Shown: one piece after another, positions 20,038 through 30,349 of the stretch
Layout: every line of letters begins with the position of its first letter
Numbering within the stretch: position 1 is the stretch's first letter
DNA from: Apostichopus japonicus
Lineage: Eukaryota; Echinodermata; Holothuroidea; Aspidochirotida; Stichopodidae
NCBI RefSeq assembly: GCF_037975245.1
Contig: NC_092578.1
Coordinates: forward strand, 10,770,321-10,834,320
Reading direction: 5' to 3'
DNA length: 64,000 bases
Made by a program: the position numbers and the translations under genes
The notes under the pieces: generated by a model
What the model was told of the DNA's origin: nothing
Database searches by the model: none
The model's input: the letters and a program-made list of their open reading frames with translations, nothing else

Positions 20038-20312
20038 TCGGACAAATACCCCCCACACAAATACCCCCCGGACGTTTACCCCCCAGACAATAACCCCCCG
20101 GACGACTACCACCCGGACAGATACCCCCGGACAAATACCATCCCGGACAACTACCCCCCAGGACAACTACCACCCGGACAGATACCCCCCGGATAAGTAC
20201 CCCCGAGGACAAAAACCCCCCGGACAAGTACCCACCCGGACAACTACCCCCTCGGACGAATACCCCCTAGACAATTACCCCCCGGATAAATACCCCGGAC
20301 GAATATACCCCT
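20038..20312 (+). repeat. 15-bp minisatellite, CCCCCGGACAAATAC orientation
   Basis: About 18 imperfect units of CCCCCGGACAAATAC with variants (GGACAACTAC, GGACGTTTAC, GGATAAGTAC). The unit length is a multiple of three, so all frames stay open for long distances, but there is no gene. It starts directly at the end of the degenerate LINE. Confidence 0.9.
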
Positions 20313-20743
20313 GGACATATGCCGTTAACTATAGGAGACGGATGCAGCGACGGATACGCCCGTCTTTTTTTCGAGTTTAGTTTCCCGCGGGCCTCAGCAT
20401 ATACTCTGTTCCCTCGGGCAACTCCGAGAGCATATTTACAATTGGGTCAGGGTGACGGTTAAACTGGCACCACTAGGTTCGTCGTTTGACCTGGCCCTTA
20501 TAACCTCCTCCCGATTTTTAAAAAGATTCGAGCTTTTCATATATAAGCCCCAAAACTCCTGGATAGGGTTTGACAATGGACCGAGGCCCGGGGGTTGGGT
20601 TGGGAATTGCTCACTGCTGGTAGTAACTATTAATTTACTATTTGTTATAGTGACACTATTCTGTATTATTATTCTCCGAACAATTCCGGCTTATTGCGAC
20701 TCACCATTTTCAAGTTTTCTTCTGAGTAATTTTACTTGATGAT
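20313..20743. other. Intergenic, no gene supported
   Basis: Moderately GC-rich unique-looking sequence. The open frame at 20452-20739 has no recognisable domain. Confidence 0.35.
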
Positions 20744-20988
20744 TTGTTATGTTATGTTAGTTTTTGTATAGCGCTTTATATGGCACAGCCATCGCATAGC
20801 ACTTTGAATCCCTGGTCATCAGGCTGGCTGCTGAGAATCCAGCGCACACACCTTAGTTACCTCACAGGTACCCATTTATACACCTGGATGGAGAGGGGCA
20901 GTCGAGATAAAAGTGCCTTGCCCAAGGACACAACATAACAGTATTGTATATAAAACAAAAGCATTAGCCTCTCGGCCTCCACGCTCCT
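20744..20988 (-). repeat. tRNA-derived SINE-like element
   Basis: On the minus strand the head (complement of 20961-20988) reads AGGAGCGTGGAGGCCGAGAG GCTAATGC, resembling the 5' part of a Ser/Leu-type tRNA with a box-A-like TGGAGGCCGAGAGG. The body carries the word GTGCCTTGCCCAAGGACACA (plus strand, near 20910-20930) and CCCATTTATACACCTGG, words I recognise from widespread invertebrate SINEs. No intact tRNA fold is claimed. Confidence 0.55.
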
Positions 20989-22142
20989 CTTGTTTTGCTT
21001 ATTCTAAGCTATTTTCCTGTGAGTGCACGCCATTTTAGGATGGGAGGAGCAGAAGGGAGGGGCGGGGCAAGCACAACCACGTCCACCCCTCTAGTTTGGT
21101 GTGCATAATCATCCATAACCCCCCCCCCCCATTCATTGTTTCATGGACCGCTGGGCTATCATAGTCAAACCCGGTTACGGTGTAGCCCGTTATTCCAGCA
21201 GAATTGCCTGTAAGGTTTCATAATATATAGTATGTACGATTGTATGAAACATAAGTAAAGAAAGAGGCTTGAGACCACGACGTCACTACCATTTGAAAAA
21301 AAACCCTATTCTCTGGTCATTCTGTTTGCAAAAAGAATGATGATAATCTAAGAAATCAATTTAATTTTCCCTAGAAATAATAATTCTACATTCCAACTAT
21401 AAACAGATTAGTGATTGCTACATTGCCCACAAATTGCCACCCATAAGCCAAAAAATAATATGTTTTCCTTGTAATAATTTTTACCAAGGCCGGTAGGGGC
21501 TGGCGCTTACCCGGGATTTTTCATGGGGTGTCCCTTCACCTTTAAGAGATTTTCTACTGTACGAAAGTGTGCTTAGATGCCAAATGGTGTAATATGTTAC
21601 CCTTCTAAGGCAAGACTATACTAACATCATTTGCGCCGCCAGGAGTTTCTGGTAAATTTGGGGGATTTGGGGCATCCAAATTCATGGTGATGTCACATAT
21701 ACACAATCAGCATTGAGCGTGTGTTTTTATTAACTACACCTCAAGGTCCCCACCCCTACTAAAATGTCTCCTAAGGTCTTCGCTTCTTCACGCCTCCATT
21801 TTGTGTGTTTGTGACGCTGGTCCCACAGGTTCAATTCCCATCTCGAGTATGGCTGTCAAAAGCTGTAAAGTTATTTTTTTTTTCAATTTCCGGTGCAGTC
21901 CAATATAGCTGTACTGCAGTTTTTGTTGATTCCATTGTAGTGGATTAACTGTGATTCGGGTTAACTGTGTTCATTAGTTAGGTTCGACAAGGCTTTCCTG
22001 CAGTGGCGACGGACAGGTTGCTACCTACTCTCTCAGCATTCCGGAAAGTGGCTAAAGGCTGAGAATTGACTCACGTCTGTCGGATTGGGACATTAAATGA
22101 CGACCCCGGGAACAGGATCATATTGTAATAGTTACAGACCTG
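20989..22142. other. Intergenic, repeat fragments only
   Basis: No gene supported. C run at 21119-21130. 21480-21720 (GGTAGGGGCTGGCGCTTACC, GCGCCGCCAGGAGTTTCTGG) looks like interspersed repeat sequence because it contains a weak GGCGC/GCGCC inverted pair. Confidence 0.35.
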
Positions 22143-22148
22143 CCTCTC

Positions 22149-22430
22149 TATGGCGGGCCATCAGTCTCAAATCATGGGAGATCGACTTATACCGATTTAA
22201 ATCGACATATACCAGTTTCATTCTACATATCATCGATTTATTTAATTATCATCGATTTAAATCGATGATAAGTAAAATAAATCGATGATATGTCGAAGTA
22301 AACTGGTATATGTCGAAGTAAATCGATGATATGTAGAATGAAACTGGTATAAGTCGAAGGAAACTGGTATATGTCGATTTAAATCGGTATAAGTCGATCT
22401 CCCATGATTTGAGACCGATGGCCCGCCATA
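22149..22430. mobile_element. Foldback (MITE-like) element with long inverted arms
   Basis: Arm 22149-22222 (TATGGCGGGCCATCAGTCTC, then AAATCATGGGAGATCGACTT ATACCGATTTAAATCGACAT) is repeated inverted at about 22357-22430 with one or two differences. The centre is made of ATCGATGATATGTCGAAGTA/AACTGGTATA words in both orientations. Outside, CCTCTCT occurs on the left (22143-22149) and right (22431-22437), and TA borders both TGGCGGGCC ends. So either a TA or a 7-8 bp target duplication is possible. It has no coding capacity. Confidence 0.8.
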
Positions 22431-22592
22431 CCTCTCTTGTACTCTGAGCTCTGTGCGAAACTACAAGGAAGATTAAATCACAAACGAGACAAGTCGACAA
22501 GGGGCCCCGGTATATAAACACAAAATTAGTATACACGCAAGTCTGGTATATGTAAATTTGTTATACACACAAAATTACTTGCGCGACGTCGC

Positions 22593-22629
22593 TCCATGGA
22601 ACTGCTACTCTGAGTAGCAGTTCCCTGGA
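22593..22629. repeat. Short perfect-stem hairpin
   Basis: TCCATGGAACTGCTACT, loop ctg, AGTAGCAGTTCCCTGGA: a 17-bp stem with a single mismatch. No flanking T run or gene suggests a terminator or miRNA; the function is unknown. Confidence 0.75.
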
Positions 22630-22639
22630 CGCACCAATA

Positions 22640-23770
22640 GAAACAAATTGAGGCATGTGCAATAAATCTTCCTATGTAAAATGTTATTTTATTAACAATG
22701 TTATATTTTTAATCTTAGTTGCTACAGAATACCGATACTGTATCAGCTTATAGGCAGGGAAGTACCTAGGACTGGTAGGACTAGGATTGGGGTTGTAGAG
22801 TTAAAAAAAAATCGACTAGGGTTAGTCTTTAAAGCCCATAAATTTCGACTGCGGCACGAGCTCGATTACGCACGAAACGCAAAGTTTTTTTTCAGCCGTA
22901 TTATCGTGTCCGATCTTACGGTCATATGACGTCATGTTGAAATACAAACAGAAGGTAGGCTAAACAAACAAAGTTAGAGACATCAGTTGTCATAAATGAA
23001 AACAGTTGCAGTAAAAATGATTAAATCAGACTTGCAACTTGTAATACATGCATGACATCATATGCATTCTTACTTTCTATTCCAATCTTTAACTCTCATT
23101 TAAACTAAATATTCACAGAAGCCTGGAGTGCCACTGTTCGACAATTATTCGCTGTTGTTGGACCGAAAAGAGACTGGGGATAGGAGAACTTTGTCATGTG
23201 TGGGTTTTTTTTTGGATATCACTGGCATGTAACGTGATTCTCAAATGAGATCTAGAGCTACATACATTCTACATACAATACGCGTTCTTCGCATTATGTG
23301 CAAAATGCGCTTTTCCCTTATACCCCTCCCCACGACCATCACCATTTCCCCATATCCACTCTGCTTTGTAAATCAGACACGCACGCATGATTTCGCCATG
23401 GGGGTCGAATTCACGATACTGATCTGTATCCTGTGGGAGGAGTCTTATAGGGGAGGGGTGGCCCCTTTATTTTCAATATTTATTTATATGATGGTCGTCC
23501 GAACCATTCGACCACCCCCCCCCCCCCCCCGGCGTATGGGCCTGCATATATCTCATTTTTCGAAATGCCCTTGGATGCAAATCGGAGCAATCAGTTACAC
23601 ATCCATGTACTAAAATAGTTTTTGATCGCTCGTTCTTTTCACAATCGCTTTTGCGATCCCAACATTTCTGATGGTATTATTTCCTCTGTCCCCCGCTTGC
23701 TACGCCAGTGGTCCCTTTCGCAGTATAATTACTACATGCTTTTTTTGATTGTCAGATGCTTTAACGTTTC
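22640..23770. other. Intergenic, no gene supported
   Basis: AT-rich with a C run at 23515-23530. CCCCCGCTTGCTACGCCAGTGG near 23690-23712 resembles, inverted, CCAGTGACGTAGCGAGG at 7500, suggesting another transposon end. Confidence 0.35.
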
Positions 23771-23843
23771 ATATCAGAATAATAATCTGATATATCAGAA
23801 TAATTATCTGATATATCAGAATAATAATCTGATATACCAGATT
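23771..23843. repeat. 21-bp palindromic tandem repeat
   Basis: Three and a half units of TATCAGAATAATAATCTGATA-like sequence at starts 23772, 23793 and 23814. Each unit is itself an inverted repeat (TATCAGA...TCTGATA). Confidence 0.85.
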
Positions 23844-24039
23844 AAAAAAATGTTCTTTCAGGCCCTAATGGGCTTTCGTACTACGGAGTTCACCAGCTAA
23901 AGGTCCGCTTGGTTAACGGACTCGTGGTGGGGGGGGGGGGGGGGCTGGGGCGTATTCTGGTTTAGTTCGGGTAGTAAGCTGGGTGAGGTATCTGTGCCGG
24001 TGTATTTGTGCGGGTAGAGTTTTCCCGGAGGCAATTGCT

Positions 24040-24325
24040 GGGGGTGGGGTTAATTGTCCTCGGGGGTATTTTTCCTCGTGGGTGTATGTCCGGGGGTAGT
24101 TGTACCGGGGGTAGTTGTCTGGGGGGTACTTATCCTCGGGGGTATTTGTCCTCGGGGGTGATTGTCCGGGGGGTATTTGTCCGGGGGGTAGTTGTCCTCG
24201 GAGGTATTCGTCCTCGGGGGTTTTTGTCCGGGGGGTGATTGTCCGGGGGGTACTTGTCCCGGGGGTATGAGTCCGGGGGGTATATGTCCGGGGGGTATTT
24301 GTCCGGGGGGTATTTGTCCGGCAAC
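24040..24325 (-). repeat. 15-bp minisatellite, GTATTTGTCCGGGGG orientation
   Basis: About 19 imperfect units of GTATTTGTCCGGGGG, the reverse complement of the array at 20038-20312. A more diverged GTG/GGGG lead-in runs back to about 23930, where there is a 16-base G run. Confidence 0.9.
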
Positions 24326-24469
24326 CCTTAAAAGTCGGTAGGAGCTTCAGCTATCATGAGATTAAACGGCTTGCCCAAGATCATGACAGCTGGAGACTGA
24401 CAAATCAATGAGTGGACCTACCTTAGAGCAGAGCACCATAGTGAGAGAAAAGGGTAGTACAGTATCGAA

Positions 24470-24706
24470 TTTGTATTCCAAAATGTTTCAATATCCAGAA
24501 AGGAGTCTTCCTAGATGAAATATAGACACATAGATGTATGAGCAAATGGACATTTTCTTTTACCAATTTTGAGCTTGCGAACAAGCTCTGCTACCAACCA
24601 TCCCTTTAACAATTGTTAATATTGAATGAGAGTTACATGGCATTGTTTATACACTGTGATATATTTTCACAACTTACTGCCAAAGTCATCTAGTATAAAT
24701 CACACA
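24470..24706 (+). repeat. Older interspersed repeat, left part (split by a LINE)
   Basis: Matches 38490-38625 in words and order: CAATATCCAGAAAG, then CCAATTTTGAGC, CCCTTTAA-AA, GTTACATGGCATTG-like. It continues after the LINE at 26440. Confidence 0.7.
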
Positions 24707-24714
24707 GAATAATG

Positions 24715-26439
24715 ACTGTGTTGATGTTTCATCACAGGCTGATGAGCTGACACAAATGTTGGCAGGGCTAGAGAGTACTGAACCATTTTTAAATGTTGCT
24801 GAAGACGATGTTCGTAAAGAATTTGCTGGCCCGAGTGCTGCAAAGGCTGCTGGTCCAGACCAGCTTAGTCCCCGGGTATTGAAATACTGCGCCAATCAGC
24901 TGGCCTACATTTTTACGTTTATTTTTAACCTTTCATTTAGACAGAAAACAATTCCCGCTTTGTGGAAACAGTCATGTATCATTCCTGTGCCAAAGAAGGC
25001 AAAGATCACATGCATGAATGACCTCCGGCCAGTGGCCCTGACTTCTGTTGCGATGAAATCCTGCGAGCGCATTGTGTTAAGGTACATGAAACTCTTAGTG
25101 AGTGAACACCTTGATCCGCTGCAATTTGCTTATCGTGCAAAGCGCAATACTGAGGACGCTATTCTTTATTGCTTAGAGAAAGTGTATTCCCATCTGGAAA
25201 AGTCAAATGCAGGTCATTCTGCTAGAATTACGTTTTTGACTTTTCCTCTGCATTCAATACGATCCAACCACATGTTTTGGTACATAAGTTGCTAAATATG
25301 AACGTCCCGCATAACCTGGTCACATGGTTATTCAATTATCTCACTAATCGGTCGCAGTATGTTAGGATCAACCAGTCCAACTGTGTGTCCAACACATTAG
25401 TTTCGAGCACTGGTGCACCACAGGGAACTGTTCTTGCCCCGTTTTTATTCACTGTTTATACTTCAGATGCTAGATCATCACATGACAGCTGCCCTCTAAT
25501 TAAATTTGCTGATGACACTGCATTAGTGGGTTTGATTACAAGAGATGATGGAGGTGAATATTTGTCTCAAATAAATTGGTTTGTAGACTATTGTGATCAA
25601 AATTTCCTTGAGCTTAACGTGGAGAAGACAAAGGAAATGGTGATTGATTTTAGGAAAGGAGATCATGAACCTCCTCCTGTTGTTATCAAAGACCTGGCTG
25701 TAAACCGTGTCTCGTCCTATAAGTACCTTGGCGTAGTTTTGGATGATCAGCTGAATTGGCATGACCACATTGATTATTTGGTAAGACGGATCAATCCAAG
25801 ACTCTATTGCTTGCGAAAATTGAACACCTTCAACATCAGTAGAAACATTCTTTCTATTTTCTACAATTCTGTGATTTGCAGTGTGTGGTCATATTGCATT
25901 AATTGTTGGGGAGGTAATGTCAATGGTACCGACAGAAAACGGATAGATTCTAGTATAAGCCAAGTCAGTCGCATCCTAGGCGAACGTCAGCAGTCAGTGA
26001 ACACGTCATATCATCTTCACCTTCAAAGTAAACTTGCTGGGGTTCTCAACAACACTAGCCACCCTCTACACATTAATTTGGAAAGTGCAATAATACCCCG
26101 CAGTGGGCGGATGAGACTACCCCTTGCCGTTACGAATCGTTACAAATCCTCCTTTATCCCTCGTTGTATTAAACTTCATAATGAATCTTTTACTCGTTAG
26201 GTCAGTAATCTTGCTCATTGTGCAATCCATTGTTTCACAAGTATCTCTGGTGCTGTTTTACTGTATTTTGTATTTTATCGTTTTTACGTATCTTGCCAGC
26301 TTTGTTTTATGTCTTATGTCTTAGTATTTGAAAGTCTGATATATTTTGTGTGTATTTTATGTACTGTACGTATGTTTTATATTGTGAGCAATCAATTGCC
26401 CAGCTTGGGATGCAATAAAGAGAATCTGAATCTGAATCT
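24715..26439 (+). mobile_element. 5'-truncated CR1/Rex-type LINE, single frameshift
   Basis: The RT domain runs from about 24756 (DVRKEFAG, AAGPDQLSPRVLKYCANQL) through PVPKKAKITCMNDLRPVALT, QFAYRAKRNTEDAI, FDFSSAFNTIQP, TGAPQGTVLAPFLF, the catalytic KFADDTALVG and KYLGVVLDDQLNW to ...IKLHNESFTR followed by TAG at 26198-26200. One base too many in the T run near 25231-25236 shifts the frame just before FDFSSAF; otherwise there are no stops. A TGCAATAAAGA(GAATCT)n-type tail ends at 26439. The target duplication GAATAATG lies at 24707-24714 and 26440-26447. The endonuclease and 5' part are absent. The clade call (CR1/Rex1-like) comes from motif style and tail. Confidence 0.88.
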
Positions 26440-27060
26440 GAATAATGCCAATTTTGAGACCACTTAAGATAACCTGTTGACTCCTTGAAGTTCAGAGTGT
26501 GCAAACTGAGAAAGGCCACATGTCTGTTTAAAGCATCCAACGCAAGAGTATCAACTATTTGAAGCAGATTTCATTTCCAGGATGACTATAAATGTATAGT
26601 TGCAGACCATTTGAAACATATTTTATATTATTAAACTGTTCACTAATCTGAACTGAAATTGACCAAACTATCTTCACCAAAAGAAAATCATAGCATGGAA
26701 TTTTAATTGTATAGCTTCAATTCTGGAGTTAACATGCTTACAAGGATTACAGACTTTGAATTATGTTGACCAAAATAAACTTCGACCTCCAACAATTTCA
26801 ATTGGGTTCTTGCACTCACTAAGCTGGATTTACATGCCAAGTATGAAGTTCAACAGACATATTTTTTGAGTTATCTGTGTAAAAAGTTTTAAGACTTTGA
26901 CCTCTGTTGACCCAACATGACCAGGTAACTTCTAACAAAGAATCTTGCACTCAATAAGACATGAATGAAGTTAATCCACCATGAACTTTTTGAGTTATAG
27001 TGTTTACAAGCAAGTGTCACATAAACATTGACACATGCTCATATTTATTCTGCCTCCAAA
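26440..27060 (+). repeat. Older interspersed repeat, right part
   Basis: Continues the repeat interrupted by the LINE: CCAATTTTGAGACCACTTAA, then GTTGACTCCTTGAAGTTCA, CAGATTTCATTTCCAGGATG. It is followed by the 'tgacctttgacc ... ttcttgcactca ... agtatgaagttca ... ttttgagttat ... caagtgtcacat' pattern also seen at 38900-39395 and 59270-59460. Confidence 0.65.
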
Positions 27061-30000
27061 AGGAACCAATAAAAACCAGGCAAACTTCGATAAGATTTTA
27101 TAGTTTATTATGTAATATTCAGTCAACCAATCATCAGTAAAAATGTACACAAATCACTGGCATTTGTACAGAGGTTCCTGCCCCCGTGCACAATGCTCAG
27201 TTCATTTATTTACATAAATACAAAAAAAATTATGTGCTAGCCACTCCAAATGATACAGGAATTAGAAATAAAACAAACTTAAAGGTACCACCCATTGATA
27301 ATATCAATATTAGTGTGGCACCAAAGGAATAGCATACAGAGATTGTACTGGTCATAGATGACAACATAACATAGCAAATAACATCATCCTACACGTAACT
27401 ACGGACCCTGCAATTATTTAAAGAAGTATTTAAAGAAGTAAAGAAGTGTTTTGAAAGAAAATAAATTCAAACAGATATGGTAAGCTGAAAGCTCTTATCA
27501 GCTGATATATTAGGAATCACATAGCATTTAATCAATGAGCAAGATATGGACAGACCTTGAATAATGCTGTCCACACTTCAATATCGCATATAGCTACAAA
27601 ATACAAAAGTGTATGTTTATACTTCAAATGATATATTCTGTGCTTTTGTGCTTAATAGAAATTGACCCCACAGAAATCATCAGCCACTCTGAAAGTGAAT
27701 GATTGGAATACAACTTGTCAAGGTCTTCACTGAGGAGATATTACACTGATTGAAGTCATGAACTTAAATCTAATCTGGAATGTCACTGGTAATAAATCAA
27801 CTTGACCATAACAGATACAACTCAGTGCAGCAATTGTGTTATTGTTTTTGTTGTCTCCAGAAACAAGACAAATTTCACATGATAGAGTGGGATGTCCACA
27901 TAGTATACAGTGTAGTACTATATACATCTGTGATACAAATGCAAATACTAGTTGCATTCATCCAAAAGTTGTTGTTACACCCATTATGCAATTTCCAAGT
28001 TCATAAGCTAATTTAATATTCAGGTGGCATCCATGTCATTTATTCAATCTTTTTTAAATATTATCTAATTCACTTTAAGTGCTCCCTTCCTCTCCCCATT
28101 TCTCATCCCTCCCCTTCTCCTTTAAGAGGAAAATAAACTCGTAGAGGGCAATATGTTATGTAGCTAACAAATAATAGGAAAGATACAAATACAAAAGTAA
28201 TGAAGATGTTTGCACCAATTCAACAAAAATAAAGTCACAGAATCTTGGCAAACGTATAATAAAACAAATACTGTGTACTTCCCTTATCTTTCTTTCACAC
28301 GTGGCAAGAGAATGTGCAGAGACTATCCAGCCTCTCTGTGGTCATTAAGTGCAACCTGTCCACTGAGGCTATTTCTGCTATACTTTCCTTTTCAAACTGA
28401 TTGATGCAGATCCTCCATGGTCACTAAGTCCAACAGTAACTGTTTTACAAACCAGTTGATCATATGTAACTAAGAGGCCATATTTATTGGTAATAATAGC
28501 CTATCATTATGCAAAACATATTTCACTCCAGCCATACCATTTGGTGAAGCAACAGTCAGATCATTGTGTCTCTAGGCCATCACTGTTGTAGCTTAAATAA
28601 CAGACCTTGAAAGAAAATCATTCCATGTTGTCTGTGTGTACAAGCTACATATATTAATCCACTTTGAAACACTCTTGCCCTTCCCACTAACTTCCTATGC
28701 CCCTTTGATTACTTCTTTCTGTTAACTTCCATTTACTGCACAACAACTAATGAGTCTTACCTATTTCGGTCAAAATTTATTTGAAGTCATTGCCATTGAA
28801 GCCATTATTTGAAGCCAAAGTAGATCCCTTTCAAATATATTTCACATTTCAGCCAATTATGCCCTTCAACAACCTTTAACTCTGTATCTTGTTGCCACCT
28901 TTGTGCACTCCTGACCAACCATTGCCACCAATTTTCACCAGATTAAATTTTAAATAATGTCTGGACCTTAAATCTTTTGCGAAAACATTAAAGAAGTCCC
29001 TGACATGGGCTAAAACTTGGCCAAACTTTCATTAGGATCAAGTTCATTGCCTTTGAACCAATGCAGACAGATAGACTGAAAATAGACACTTTATAGCATA
29101 AGTTTCATTGACTGAAACTATAGGGCAATATATGAAAAAGTTGTAGCATACAATGCAGGAGTCTTTATCATGAATCAAATGTATTCTCTTTTCGTAATCA
29201 ATGAAATTTCTTCATCTAATATAGGGTTACTTGAACGTTTCATCTTCCCTTCCCCCTCAAGAGGGTACATGTCCCCCAGGTTAGACAGGCTGATCTGAGA
29301 GAAGCATTTTTTGAGGTTCAGCAGTGAATAAAGATGAGTGTCATTAACATTTCTTTGGGGCACTATGGCATACAGCCTAATGTCCTTGAGACAAAGCTTT
29401 ACTCACATAAGGAAGGAATGATGTTAATAAAGGTAAGATACTTTTAATATTTCCGTACATATTTCATTTATATCCTTTCCATTCATAACTTGGGTTTACC
29501 ATAACACTTAAACCTAAATTTAATTGCAATGCAGTATATCTTTCTCAATCTCTCTTCCTTTCTTTCTTTTTGGCAGTAATTACTGACGGAATGACAAAGT
29601 CTATTACTTCTCAAAACAAACTATGTGATAGCAGATGCTTTTATTGTTTTTAAGTGGTAAGCCCACCTACCAGCTAAATGCCCCATTTTGGGCTACGAAA
29701 ACCTTTGTAACAACAATTGCACTAGCCACTTGTATGAATTGGACCAATAAAACAGTCTTGGTAATGAAGCCAACCAGCTGCTTTTACGTTGACAATTTAA
29801 TTCCATACAGAGAACCTTCTGACTTTGTACAGACAGCACATTTAGACACTAGACATTGTTCATAGTTTACAGCAGTTATAATCACTAAACTTGTAATCAT
29901 AGTGATAATACAAACCATTCATCTATGGTTCATCATTATGAGTTCATTTACTGAGAAACACAAGTGCAGCATAGGTGAAAGGATACAGACAGTAATGAAT

Positions 30001-30349
30001 ACTCAGTGCCATGTCTGCCTGCATCGAAGATCACAGAAGCACCAATAACTCATATCTTCTATAATTATCCCTTTAACATTTGTACATGCCCAATGTTTTC
30101 TCACCTCCAACTACCACACCTTTCACCACTCACCCAAAAGTTCTCTTTAATAAAAGAACAGACTGAGCCACTGACCATCCGAGATTCTGTCACAATTCTT
30201 TCCTATGAGGATCCGCAAAGAATAAGTGAACCATTCATCTGGAAGTACCGTTGTGAGTCACATAGATCTTTGGTGAAATGAAGTACTGCCATCACTTTTT
30301 CTCCTCTAATTCCACGAATACTTCTGGCAAGGAATTTGATGAATTGTTT
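27061..30349 (-). other. Downstream flank / putative 3' UTR of SCAP
   Basis: No coding frame is supported on either strand. Reading from the SCAP stop toward lower coordinates, AATAAA (tttatt on the plus strand) occurs at 29640-29645 and again at 27104-27109. These would give 3' UTRs of about 0.7 or 3.2 kb. 28770-29080 shares words with the repeat near 59990-60110 (accattgccaccaattttca / cagattaaa). Confidence 0.4.

Larger units (their letters stand above)
17306..20040 (+). pseudogene. Degenerate LINE (endonuclease-RT), interrupted by other repeats
   Basis: Two blocks of one non-LTR retrotransposon. Block 1 (17306-18375) reads in pieces as the end of the endonuclease (DYVMV, SDHNLVV), the linker (ITKRWIEYIEELYDKD) and the RT start (TPGPDNIPAEFLK, then KIANESHEFIGKDQLG). 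Block 2 (about 19665-20040) gives the catalytic RFADDNAIVSS box and the C-terminal VLRMVGEE and VRQWNWMGHILKG. Many stops and shifts make it dead. About 1.3 kb of unrelated repeat (18376-19664) separates the blocks, and the RT part between QLG and RFADD is missing. The style resembles RTE or craniofacial-development-protein-2-like elements; the clade is uncertain. Confidence 0.8.

Noticed and set aside
20961-20988. Intact tRNA gene
   Set aside because: Only a box-A-like head is visible; there is no full cloverleaf or box B in place. It fits a SINE head better.
23622-23900. Open frame with QNNNLIY repeats
   Set aside because: Produced by the 21-bp palindromic tandem repeat.
24008-24324. Gly/Pro-rich open frames over the 15-bp arrays (also at 19868-20227)
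   Set aside because: The unit length is a multiple of three, so any frame without a stop in the unit stays open. No other coding sign.
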